DNA of 64,000 bases from Dehalococcoidales bacterium (GTDB lineage Bacteria; Chloroflexota; Dehalococcoidia; Dehalococcoidales; RBG-16-60-22): contig JAFGPF010000064.1 in the NCBI GenBank assembly GCA_016926115.1, positions 1-64,000 on the forward strand. Reading direction: 5' to 3'. A program made the position numbers and the translations under genes. Positions 35,238-42,762 of this stretch are shown in pieces. Within the stretch, counting starts at the first letter, position 1; each line of letters begins with the position of its first letter. The notes under the pieces are model-generated. The model searched no databases and was not told the DNA's origin. It was given only the letters and a program-made list of their open reading frames with translations.

Positions 35238-37364
35238 TTGAAGAAAATCGTCAGGAGTATCTGCCAGGCGTGCCATTGCAACTGCGGTGTTCTCGTTCAC
35301 GTGGAGGATGGAAAGGTAACGCGCGTAACGGGCGACCCCGACCACCCCATGAACCGCGGTTTCATCTGCGTCAAGGGGCAGGCGCAGCCCGAACTGCTGT
35401 ATCACCCCGACAGACTGAAATACCCTATGAAGCGTACCGGAGAGAGGGGGGAGGGCAAGTGGCAGCGAATCTCCTGGGACGAAGCCCTGGACGAAATCGC
35501 CGCCGGACTGAAGAAAGTACAGGGAAAATACGGGGCGGAGTCTATTGCCGTGATGACCGGCACCGGACCCCGTACCGGCAATAACACCGCCCGCCTGTTC
35601 TGCCTGATGATGGGCACGCCCAACCGGATAAGCGTCGATAATCACATCTGCTTCGCCCCCTCGGCGATGGCGGAATCGAACACCTACGGCGTAATGACCA
35701 CCATGATGGAAATCGGACCGGACTATGATAATGCGGAATGCATCATAGTCTGGGGAGGAAATCCCCTGAACTCCCACCCTCCGCGCGGCGAGGAAATTGC
35801 CCGGGCGAAGCGCAAGAGAAATGCCAAGCTGATTGTCATCGACCCGCGGCGCACGACGCTGGCGGCGATGGCGGATATCTGGCTCCAGGTAAGGCCCGGC
35901 ACGGACTTAGCCCTGGCGCTCGGTATGATAAATATCATTATCAACGAAGGATTGTACGACAGGGAGTTCGTCGAGAAATGGTGCCACGGCTTCGAGGAAC
36001 TCAAGAAGCACGTGCAGGCGTATCCACCGGAAAAGGTCGCGGAAATAACATGGCTGCCGGTCGAAAGTATCAAGGAGGCGGCGAGGCTTTACGCCACAAC
36101 CAGGCCCGCGGTCCTGCACCATAGAATCGGCGTGGAGCACAACATCAATTCCGTACAGTCGAGCCGCGCCTTCGCTACATTAATCGCCCTTACCGGCAAC
36201 CTGGACGTAAAGGGCGGCAACCTGTTCCAGCAGCTGCCGGACGGATTTTCCAATCCGTGCAACAAGCTGAATTTCCCCAGCGATATCAGGGAGAAGCGCA
36301 TCGGCGAGAAGGAATTCCCCCTCGCCCAGGGGTTCGTCCACTGCGCCCTGGCGGTGGAAGCCATGCTCGAAGGCAAGCCGTATCCCCTCCGGGCGATGTA
36401 CTGCACCACCGGCAATCCCGTGGTGAACATGCAGAACAGTAAAAGGATGTGGAAGGCGCTGAAAAGCCTTGATTTTCTGGTGGTCACCGATTTCTTCATG
36501 CAGCCCACCGCGGAACTGGCGGACTACGTCCTGCCGGCGTCGACGTGGATGGAGAAAGACGACATGGGGGACTTTCCCAATCTCATGTACACCAATTATA
36601 TTGCCGCCGGGCAGAAAGTCGTGGAGCCGCTTTACGAGTGTTGGGACGACCGCAAGATACTCATTGAGCTGGGGAAGAGGATAGATTGGCCCAACCGGAC
36701 TCCTATGCCATGGCGGGATACCGGCGAACTTAACGATGACATGGTCGCCAGCCTGGGCATAACGTACGAAAACATGAAGCAAAAGGGCTATATCGTCGCG
36801 CCCATGAAATATAAAAAATACCTCGAAAAGGGGTTCAACACGCCGATGGGCAAGGTGGAACTGTACTCGACACGTTTCAAAGAGCATGGCTACGACCCGC
36901 TGCCCGTTTACCACGAGCCGCCGGAAAGTCCGGTAAGCACGCCGGAACTGCTGCCGGAATACCCCTTAATCCTGATAACGGGCGGCAGGAACATAGCCTG
37001 TTTCAATACCGAGGGACGCCAGATAGCCGGACTGAGGAAACGCCTGCCGGAACCGCTTATGGATATTCACCCGGAAACGGCAGGTGAGATGGGTATAAAG
37101 GAAGGCGACCGGGTTTGGCTGGAGACACCGCAGGTCAGGGGGGAGAGGGTGAGGTTTAAAGCCAGACTCACCGACGAGGTCCATCCGAAGGTCGTCCACA
37201 CGCCGCACGGCTGGTGGTTCCCGGAGAAGCCGGGACCGGAGCATGGCTGCTTCGAGTCCAATGTCAACGTCGTCCTCACCGGCGACCCTCCCCGCGAGCC
37301 AATCGCCGGCTCGGTGCGCACCCGGGGGACCCTGTGCCGGATTACCCGATGCGCCGACGACTGA
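35238..37364 (+). CDS. Molybdopterin oxidoreductase with N-terminal 4Fe-4S cluster
   Basis: A 708-residue DMSO-reductase-family protein. The start is TTG at 35238 with GAGG 5 bases upstream. Cluster cysteines are Cys9, Cys12, Cys16 and Cys44 (CX2CX3CX27C). The likely Mo ligand is Cys138 in NHICFAPSA, so it belongs with the Cys-ligated NarB/formate-dehydrogenase/Psr side of the family. No Tat signal is visible, so a cytoplasmic location is likely unless it is exported with a partner. It is co-transcribed with the AthL-like gene. Its closest relative in the window is the enzyme at 43694-45937. The gene ends 3 bases before a convergent gene, with no terminator between. Confidence 0.87.
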   Translation: MKKIVRSICQACHCNCGVLVHVEDGKVTRVTGDPDHPMNRGFICVKGQAQPELLYHPDRLKYPMKRTGERGEGKWQRISWDEALDEIAAGLKKVQGKYGAESIAVMTGTGPRTGNNTARLFCLMMGTPNRISVDNHICFAPSAMAESNTYGVMTTMMEIGPDYDNAECIIVWGGNPLNSHPPRGEEIARAKRKRNAKLIVIDPRRTTLAAMADIWLQVRPGTDLALALGMINIIINEGLYDREFVEKWCHGFEELKKHVQAYPPEKVAEITWLPVESIKEAARLYATTRPAVLHHRIGVEHNINSVQSSRAFATLIALTGNLDVKGGNLFQQLPDGFSNPCNKLNFPSDIREKRIGEKEFPLAQGFVHCALAVEAMLEGKPYPLRAMYCTTGNPVVNMQNSKRMWKALKSLDFLVVTDFFMQPTAELADYVLPASTWMEKDDMGDFPNLMYTNYIAAGQKVVEPLYECWDDRKILIELGKRIDWPNRTPMPWRDTGELNDDMVASLGITYENMKQKGYIVAPMKYKKYLEKGFNTPMGKVELYSTRFKEHGYDPLPVYHEPPESPVSTPELLPEYPLILITGGRNIACFNTEGRQIAGLRKRLPEPLMDIHPETAGEMGIKEGDRVWLETPQVRGERVRFKARLTDEVHPKVVHTPHGWWFPEKPGPEHGCFESNVNVVLTGDPPREPIAGSVRTRGTLCRITRCADD

Positions 37365-37367
37365 CGG

Positions 37368-37982
37368 CTACTTGCCGGTAACCGGGTGCTTGTAGTGGTA
37401 GGGGACGTTATTACGGTGGTACGGATAGGGGTGGAAGGCGGAGGGGGGCTCATCGGCGTCGGGCAGTCCCATCCAGCCCATCAATGGTAAATTAAGCCAG
37501 CCGTCCTCGACCGGCGAGCAAAAGGTGTTGTTCCAGTGCAATTTTGAAAACAGCCATTTGCCGTTTTCCTTGACGTACTTGTTCTCGTAGTAGCCATGCA
37601 GCCACTCCGCCCGGGGGTATGCCCCGTAGGGCTTGGCTTCAAAGAGCCAGGTCTGCCACCTGCCCTCGGCTTTCGTGCCGTCCGGCGCCACGTCTATGAC
37701 CGCGCCTATCTGCATGACGATGAACTGCATCCATGCCGGGGACTGGCGGGGAGCGCCGCCCGCGTTGAACATGTCCCAGTAGATACGCCGGATGCCCTTC
37801 TTGCCGTAGAAAACGCCGTGGTCGGCTATCTCCACGGACTCCGTCTGCTCCTCGGAGAAAAGGTCGACTATTTCCGCCCACATATTATTATCGAAGTAAT
37901 AGCCGTATATTCTCTGCAGGTTCTCGATTTCCTGGATGTCCTCGGCGAGCTGTACCTGCTTTTCCAGTTCTTTAATATTCAT
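37368..37982 (-). CDS. NTF2/SnoaL-like protein 1 of a tandem family
   Basis: A 204-residue protein with an NTF2-like (SnoaL_4-type) cone fold: an N-terminal helix KELEKQVQLAEDIQEIENLQ, YGYYFDNNMWAEIVDLFS, then beta strands and YYENKYVKENGKWLFSKLHWN. The C-terminal extension ends in a His/Pro-rich segment (AFHPYPYHRNNVPYHYKH then PVTGK) shared by its neighbours. ATG at 37982 has AAGGTG at good spacing; a GTG at 37991 is inside that site. It is most similar to protein 3 (38636-39244). Members of this fold include dehydratases and isomerases, but the role here is unknown. Confidence 0.82.
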   Translation of the reverse strand: MNIKELEKQVQLAEDIQEIENLQRIYGYYFDNNMWAEIVDLFSEEQTESVEIADHGVFYGKKGIRRIYWDMFNAGGAPRQSPAWMQFIVMQIGAVIDVAPDGTKAEGRWQTWLFEAKPYGAYPRAEWLHGYYENKYVKENGKWLFSKLHWNNTFCSPVEDGWLNLPLMGWMGLPDADEPPSAFHPYPYHRNNVPYHYKHPVTGK

Positions 37983-37999
37983 GTTCATCACCTTTTATC

Positions 38000-38617
38000 T
38001 TATTTGCCGGTAACGGGGTGCTTATAATGGAAAGGTAAGTGATAGCCGGACGGGTAGGGGTAGAAAGCGGTGGGGGGCGCATCGGGTTTGATGGTGGGGT
38101 GTTCATCCATCCTGCCGAGGAGGGGCGTCCTGAGCCAGCCCGATTCGTAGGGAGTCCAGAAAGTGTTGTTCCAGTGCAGCTTCTTGAACTTCCACCTGCC
38201 GTTTTCTTTGACGTACTTGTTCTCGTAATAGCCGTGCAGCCAGTAATTCCGGAAAACTCCCCCGTACGGTCTGGCTTCCAGGTCCAGGCAGTTCCACCTG
38301 CCTTTGGCGGTTTTGCCGCCGGGGTCGACATTGATGACACCCTGGAACTGGAAAATCCTGACGATGCCCCCCGGCATGGGGGGGCGCGGCCTGCCGCCGC
38401 CCCCTATCCAGTCCCAGTACAATCTTTTTACACCTTCCTTCCCCCGGAACAGACCGTGGTCGGTGATTTCCACCGACTCGGCATCGTCGGAGAAAAGGTC
38501 GATAATCCCCTGGAGATTCTGCGACTCGAAATAATAGCTATAAGTCTTCTGGAGGTGCTCTATCTCCTGGATATCCTCGGCGAGCTGTACCTGCTCTTCC
38601 AGTTCTTCAAGGTCCAT
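38000..38617 (-). CDS. NTF2/SnoaL-like protein 2 of a tandem family
   Basis: A 205-residue member of the same family, with EELEEQVQLAEDIQEIEHLQ at the start, VEITDHGLFRGKEGVKRLYW, and the YYENKYVKENGRWKFKKLHWN core strand. The C-terminus reads FYPYPSGYHLPFHYKH then PVTGK. It differs from proteins 1 and 3 in the middle (GGGRPRPPMPGGIVRIFQFQG), where substrate-contacting residues would lie. It starts 18 bases after the stop of protein 3's gene and is probably co-transcribed. Confidence 0.82.
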   Translation of the reverse strand: MDLEELEEQVQLAEDIQEIEHLQKTYSYYFESQNLQGIIDLFSDDAESVEITDHGLFRGKEGVKRLYWDWIGGGGRPRPPMPGGIVRIFQFQGVINVDPGGKTAKGRWNCLDLEARPYGGVFRNYWLHGYYENKYVKENGRWKFKKLHWNNTFWTPYESGWLRTPLLGRMDEHPTIKPDAPPTAFYPYPSGYHLPFHYKHPVTGK

Positions 38618-38635
38618 GAAGCCTTGCCTTTCACA

Positions 38636-39244
38636 TTATTTACCGGTAACGGGGTGCTTGAAGTGATAGGGGACGTTATTACGATGATAGGGGTAGGGAT
38701 GGAAAGCGGTCGGCAGGTCATCGGCGTCCGGTAAAGGCATCCAGCCCATCAGGGGCAGGGTCAGCCAGCCGTCTTCGACGGGCGAGCAGAAGGTATTGTT
38801 CCAGTGGAGCTTGCTGAACAGCCATTTGCCGTTCTCCTTGACGTATTTGTTCTCGTAGTAGCCGTGCAGCCATTCCTGTCGCGGGAAAGCCCCGTAAGGC
38901 TTGGACTCGCAGAGCCACGTCTGCCACCTGCCTTTAGCCGATTTTCCGTCCGGCGCCACGTCTATGACCGCGCCGATTTGCATGACGATGAATGCCACCC
39001 AGGGCTGGCGGGGTCCCCGGTCCATTGCCCCGATGGTATTCAGATAAATCTTCTCGACGCCTTTCTTGCCGTACAGCACGCCGTGGTCGACTATTTCCAC
39101 GGACTCGGTATCATCAGAAAAAAGGTCGACGATTTTCTGCCACTGCTGCGTGTCGAAGTAGTAGCCGTACATCCTTTGGAGGTGCTCTATCTCCTGGATA
39201 TCCTCGGCGAGCTGTACCTGTTTTTCCAGTTCTTCCAGACTCAT
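38636..39244 (-). CDS. NTF2/SnoaL-like protein 3 of a tandem family
   Basis: A 202-residue member. I use the ATG at 39244 (MSLEELEKQ) with AAGGTG upstream rather than a site 9 bases earlier. It is nearly the same as protein 1 over long stretches: IVMQIGAVIDVAPDG, GRWQTWL, YYENKYVKENGKWLFSKLHW, FCSPVEDGWL and YPYHRNNVPYH. Proteins 1 and 3 therefore come from a recent duplication that skips the gene between them. The remaining sequence differs mainly near residues 70-85. Confidence 0.82.
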   Translation of the reverse strand: MSLEELEKQVQLAEDIQEIEHLQRMYGYYFDTQQWQKIVDLFSDDTESVEIVDHGVLYGKKGVEKIYLNTIGAMDRGPRQPWVAFIVMQIGAVIDVAPDGKSAKGRWQTWLCESKPYGAFPRQEWLHGYYENKYVKENGKWLFSKLHWNNTFCSPVEDGWLTLPLMGWMPLPDADDLPTAFHPYPYHRNNVPYHFKHPVTGK

Positions 39245-39265
39245 TTTAATCACCTTATATTATTA

Positions 39266-39856
39266 TTAGCCGGTAACCGGGTGCTTGAAGGGAAAGGGCA
39301 CATGATAGCCGGAGGGATAGGGATGGTAGGCGGTAGCCGGGGAGTCGGCGTGGGGAAAGGGGGTGTCCGACAGACGGGGCACCTTGAGGAAGCCGCGCTG
39401 GAAAGACGTCCAGTACGTCAGGTTCCAGTGCAGCTTCTTGAAGTACCACTTCCCGTTTTCCTTGACGTACACGTTGTCGTAAACGCCGAACTGCCACGTC
39501 TGTATCTTCGTACCGCCGAAGGGCCGGCACTCGAACGACGGCGTGTACCAGCGTCCCGTAGCCGTCTTACCGTCGGGGGCGACCTCGACAACTCCCTGCG
39601 ACTGCATGACCTCGAAGAACATCCAGCCCGGGCGCTTCATGCCCACCATGCCGGCGTACATACGGTTGACGCCCTCCTTGCCTCGGAACACGCCGTGGTC
39701 GGTAATCTCCACCGATTCCGTGTTCTCGGAAAAGAGGTCGATTACCTCCTGGTACTGCGCGGTATCGAAGTAATAGCCGTACATTTTCTGCAGGTTTTCG
39801 ATTTCCTGGATGTCTTCCTGCAGGGTTACCAGCTTTTCCAGTTCTTCCAGATTCAT
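39266..39856 (-). CDS. NTF2/SnoaL-like protein 4 of a tandem family
   Basis: A 196-residue member. The ATG at 39856 (MNLEELEKLVTLQEDIQEIE) has GGAGA upstream; a longer frame reaching 39928 would run through a mobile-type repeat and is unlikely. The core VYDNVYVKENGKWYFKKLHWN departs from the YYEN of neighbours 1 to 3. The C-terminus, YHPYPSGYHVPFPFKHPVTG, lacks the final Lys of its relatives. A 76-bp palindromic element lies just upstream. Confidence 0.82.
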   Translation of the reverse strand: MNLEELEKLVTLQEDIQEIENLQKMYGYYFDTAQYQEVIDLFSENTESVEITDHGVFRGKEGVNRMYAGMVGMKRPGWMFFEVMQSQGVVEVAPDGKTATGRWYTPSFECRPFGGTKIQTWQFGVYDNVYVKENGKWYFKKLHWNLTYWTSFQRGFLKVPRLSDTPFPHADSPATAYHPYPSGYHVPFPFKHPVTG

Positions 39857-39871
39857 AATTGCTGTCTCCTG

Positions 39872-39947
39872 TGTCACCCTGAGTATAGCGAAGGGTCTCT
39901 TTTTTACCGTAGAGAGATTCTTCGTCACTTCGCTCCTCAGAATGACA
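39872..39947. mobile_element. 76-bp MITE-like palindromic repeat
   Basis: The ends TGTCACCCTGAG and CTCAGAATGACA are imperfect inverted repeats (10 of 12 positions). Internal arms also pair: CGAAGGGTCTCT with AGAGATTCTTCG. The whole could fold into one long hairpin. Similar short repeats of the type CATTCTGAG...GAATCTC...CAGGGTGAC are scattered in many bacterial genomes. It splits the NTF2-like gene run between members 4 and 5 and carries no gene. Confidence 0.7.
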
Positions 39948-39960
39948 GGTTGGGTAACCT

Positions 39961-40590
39961 TTATTTGCCGGTGATGGGGTGCTTGAAATGCACCGGGAAA
40001 TGATAGCCGAAGGGGTAGGGCCGCCAGGTGGTGGGAGGGGCATCGGGGGGGACATCCGGGCTGGGGCCGTTATGCCCGACCACCGGCGTCTTGAGCCAGC
40101 CGTCCTCGTAAGGTGTGCGGAAGTTCAGGAAGAAATGGAGCTTTTTTATCATCCACTTGCCGTTTTCCTTGACGTACTCGTTCTCGTAGATGCCGTGCGC
40201 CCAGAGCTGGCGGAGCTCGCCGTCGTGGAGGGTGAGGGTGGGGCGGGCTTCCACGAAGAAGCCGTACCAGCGTCCCTTGGCGGTCTTGCCGTCGGGGTCC
40301 ACGGTGACCACGCCCTGAATCTGCATGCCGATGGACATGTAGCCGGGCCTGGGTTTGGCGTCCTTACCGCCCTTGAGAAGGTCGATGTAATACCGGCGGA
40401 CGCCTTCCTTGCCCTTGTAGACGCCGTAATCACACTCCTCGACGGAATCGGCATTATCGCTGAAAAGGTCGACGACCTTTTCCCACTCTTCGTAGTCGCA
40501 GTAATAGCCGTAAATTCTCTGGAGCTTCTCTATCTGCTTGATGTCGTCCAGTCTCTGAATTCTTGCCTGTAATTCTTCTAAAGTAGCCAT
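39961..40590 (-). CDS. NTF2/SnoaL-like protein 5 of a tandem family
   Basis: A 209-residue member with a clean AGGAGG site. The start LEELQARIQRLDDIKQIEKLQ, YGYYCDYEEWEKVVDLFS, and YENEYVKENGKWMIKKLHF keep the family pattern. The C-terminus WRPYPFGYHFPVHFKH then PITGK is conserved. Its centre (GGKDAKPRPGYMSIGMQIQG) and the VEECDYGVYKGKEGV strand are its own. The divergence from proteins 1-4 suggests an older duplication and possibly a different ligand. Confidence 0.82.
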   Translation of the reverse strand: MATLEELQARIQRLDDIKQIEKLQRIYGYYCDYEEWEKVVDLFSDNADSVEECDYGVYKGKEGVRRYYIDLLKGGKDAKPRPGYMSIGMQIQGVVTVDPDGKTAKGRWYGFFVEARPTLTLHDGELRQLWAHGIYENEYVKENGKWMIKKLHFFLNFRTPYEDGWLKTPVVGHNGPSPDVPPDAPPTTWRPYPFGYHFPVHFKHPITGK

Positions 40591-40608
40591 GAAGTCCTCC
40601 TTTATTCT

Positions 40609-41052
40609 TTAAGGGTATAGCTCGGGCTTGGAAGCCAGCGTTCTGGCGAATTTCAGCTTGCTGAACTTCCATTCCCCGTTTATTTTGACGTATTCGCAGT
40701 CGTGCCTGCCCTGTATCCACTCTATGGTCGGCACGGAAAAGAACATGTAGACAATCCAGTGTCCTTTGGCGGTATCGCCGTCGATGGTGAGGACGGGCTG
40801 GCCAACGAGGTGCCCGTCGTAGCGCTCTTTCCTATGTTTTGCCAGGGTGCCCATGAAAATGCTGGAGTAGTTATCCCGGCCCTTCAACACCCCGGAGTTG
40901 CGGACTTCCACCTCGGCGTCGTCGGTGAAAAAAGTCATCGCCTTTTCGAACCACAAGTTATCGTGGCAAGACATGTACTCCCGGTGCATTTTCTTTATTT
41001 CCTCCAGGTCCTCCATAGCCCTGACCCGTTTTTCCAGTTCTTTAATATCCAT
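40609..41052 (-). CDS. Short NTF2/SnoaL-like protein 6
   Basis: A 147-residue NTF2-like protein without the ~55-residue His/Pro-rich C-terminal extension of its five neighbours. Core elements are KELEKRVRAMEDLEEIKKMH, KAMTFFTDDAEVEVRNSGVLKG and CEYVKINGEWKFSKLKF. AAGGAGG precedes the ATG. It is the first of the six in transcription order and the one beside the Crp/Fnr-type regulator gene, 57 bases away. Confidence 0.8.
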   Translation of the reverse strand: MDIKELEKRVRAMEDLEEIKKMHREYMSCHDNLWFEKAMTFFTDDAEVEVRNSGVLKGRDNYSSIFMGTLAKHRKERYDGHLVGQPVLTIDGDTAKGHWIVYMFFSVPTIEWIQGRHDCEYVKINGEWKFSKLKFARTLASKPELYP

Positions 41053-41109
41053 ACGGACCTCCTTATAGATAAAATTAAACGATTATTGAGTCGTGAAATA
41101 CTGTGAAGG

Positions 41110-41775
41110 CTAGGTTACCAGGCTTTTCAGAGCCTGTTCATCGGTGATGACGATGCGGCGCCTCTCCAGCCGGATAGCCCCCTTTTCCTCCATGACGCGG
41201 AGGGAGCGGTTGACCACCACCCGGCTGGTGCCCACCATCGCCGCGAGGTCCTGCTGGGTGAAAAGCGGCAGCAGGTTCTCCTCGGCGCCGGACTGCTTGA
41301 GAATCAGCCTTGCCAGCCGGTTGATTACCTGGTCGAACGACAGCACTTCTACCAGCGACGAGTCGCGGCGTACCTTCCCCGCCAGTACCCCGGCGACGTT
41401 CAGAGCCACCCTGGGGAATTTAGCGAACAGGGCTTTGATGTCCTCTTTCTTAATCGCCAGGAGCCGGACGGGGGCCATCGCCAGCATGTCCATGGCGCTG
41501 GGGCCGCCGTCAAAAGTAGAGACGTCGTTCAAAGATTCACCCGTAGATGCAATATTGAGTATCTGCTCTTTGCCATTGGCTGATTTTTTGAATACCTTCA
41601 CCGCCCCTGAAATTATCAGGTACATATAATCGGACAGGTCGTCTTCACACAGTAAAGTCTGTCCTTTTTCGATTCGTTTTTCAAAGGCGATGTAATTTTT
41701 GACCTCCTCAAGCTCTTCAGGTGTCAAGCCGGTGAAGTAGTGCATCCTGGACAGTATTTTTTGAGTTACAGCCAT
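41110..41775 (-). CDS. Crp/Fnr-family transcription regulator
   Basis: A 221-residue regulator. The effector domain (residues ~8-120) has the cNMP-binding-fold pattern EKGQTLLCEDDLSDYMYLIISGAVKV. A dimer helix (about 125-150) leads to a Crp-type helix-turn-helix (about 165-205): LFTQQDLAAMVGTSRVVVNRSLRVMEEKG. There is no N-terminal cysteine group as in FNR, so oxygen sensing by an Fe-S cluster is unlikely. Redox, heme or small-molecule sensing is open. It lies between the NTF2-like run and the Fe-S/NrfD/molybdoenzyme run and probably controls one or both. Confidence 0.92.
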   Translation of the reverse strand: MAVTQKILSRMHYFTGLTPEELEEVKNYIAFEKRIEKGQTLLCEDDLSDYMYLIISGAVKVFKKSANGKEQILNIASTGESLNDVSTFDGGPSAMDMLAMAPVRLLAIKKEDIKALFAKFPRVALNVAGVLAGKVRRDSSLVEVLSFDQVINRLARLILKQSGAEENLLPLFTQQDLAAMVGTSRVVVNRSLRVMEEKGAIRLERRRIVITDEQALKSLVT

Positions 41776-41900
41776 ATTAAATCAGCCTGATCAGATGCCG
41801 GATAACTGGTAGCGTTTAAAACATAATGTAGGTAAGTTGGGGTCTTTTGTCAAGCTGGATAGGAGACGGCTGTATTTTCCGTCAAGTTTCCTCCTTTATC

Positions 41901-41916
41901 ATGAAAATAATTTCAT
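41901..41916. promoter_or_regulatory. 16-bp palindrome, possible Crp/Fnr-type site 1
   Basis: ATGAAA-ATAA-TTTCAT, a perfect inverted repeat with a 4-base centre. It shares size and centre with the palindrome 62 bases downstream, which suggests the same regulator bound on the same helix face. It lies between the Crp/Fnr gene and the molybdoenzyme operon. Confidence 0.4.
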
Positions 41917-41934
41917 ATTGGGTGTGAGCACCTA

Positions 41935-41963
41935 TTGACAAATACTGAAACAAATATTACTAT
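41935..41963 (+). promoter_or_regulatory. Promoter of the Fe-S/NrfD/molybdoenzyme operon
   Basis: TTGACA (41935-41940), 17 bases, then TACTAT (41958-41963). The -35 is a perfect match. The leader to the ATG at 42101 is about 130 bases. Another TTGACA at 41990-41995 lacks a good -10. Confidence 0.6.
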
Positions 41964-41978
41964 GTAACATAAGTTACA
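41963..41978. promoter_or_regulatory. 16-bp palindrome over the -10/start region, possible Crp/Fnr-type site 2
   Basis: TGTAAC-ATAA-GTTACA is a perfect inverted repeat. It also fits GTA-N8-TAC, a pattern bound by some Crp/Fnr members. It overlaps the -10 and the predicted start, so binding there should repress. Confidence 0.5.
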
Positions 41979-42100
41979 ATTTATCGTTATTGACATAATA
42001 AGCCATATTTCATTACGCATACCATTGCAGAACAATATATCACTAACGATTATATTAGTCAAATGCGTAACAATAAAGCAAGGGGAGGATAAACATAAAG

Positions 42101-42760
42101 ATGCGCTGGGGAATGGTTGTAGATTTGAGTAAATGCATGCGCTGTCATGCCTGCATTGCCGCCTGCCGCGTGGAGCACTTCCTGCCGCTCGGCATTACCT
42201 GGCCGAGGTTAATCGCCTGGGAAGAAAAGGCGGATGAAGTGACGACCTTTCCCGTACGCTGCAACCAGTGTAAGGACGCCCCATGTGTGAAGGTCTGTAT
42301 TACCGGCGCCACCCAGCAGCGCGAGGACGGCATCGTCTGGATAGACCAGGACAAATGCGTCGGCTGCCGCTACTGCATCATCGCCTGCCCGTACCAGAAC
42401 CGCACCTTTCTCTCGAAGGACAGGGATACGGGGTATTTTCCGGGCTACGAGCTTACTGAGTTTGAGAAAGCCGGCAATAAAAAATACCCCCATACGGTCG
42501 GTGCGACCGAGAAGTGCAACTTCTGCATGGAGAGAATCGATTACGGACTGTCCCAGGGGCTGGTGCCGGGAGTGGACAGGGAAGCTACTCCCGCCTGTGT
42601 CAACGCCTGCCCGGCGAGGGCGCTGCACTTCGGGGACCTCGACGACCCCAACAGCGAGGTGCGGCGGCTGATACACGAATACAAGGGATTTCAGTTCCAC
42701 CTGGAGCATGATACCGACCCTTCCATATATTACATCGATAAGCGACACGGGGGAATATAA
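42101..42760 (+). CDS. 4Fe-4S electron-transfer subunit (PsrB/NrfC/DmsB-like)
   Basis: A 219-residue ferredoxin subunit with four cysteine groups: CMRCHACIAACRVEH, CNQCKDAPCVKVCITGA, CVGCRYCIIACPYQNR and CNFCMERIDYG with ACVNACPARA. This is the standard four-cluster wire between a molybdoenzyme and an NrfD-type membrane subunit, and both follow directly (order B-C-A). No Tat signal; such subunits are exported with the catalytic partner when they are exported at all, and here the partner also lacks one. AGGGGAGG lies about 12 bases before the ATG. Confidence 0.92.
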   Translation: MRWGMVVDLSKCMRCHACIAACRVEHFLPLGITWPRLIAWEEKADEVTTFPVRCNQCKDAPCVKVCITGATQQREDGIVWIDQDKCVGCRYCIIACPYQNRTFLSKDRDTGYFPGYELTEFEKAGNKKYPHTVGATEKCNFCMERIDYGLSQGLVPGVDREATPACVNACPARALHFGDLDDPNSEVRRLIHEYKGFQFHLEHDTDPSIYYIDKRHGGI

Positions 42761-42762
42761 AG

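Noticed and set aside
34440..35777. 445-codon antisense frame spanning the two molybdoenzyme genes
   Set aside because: It crosses the junction of two real genes and has no conserved features.
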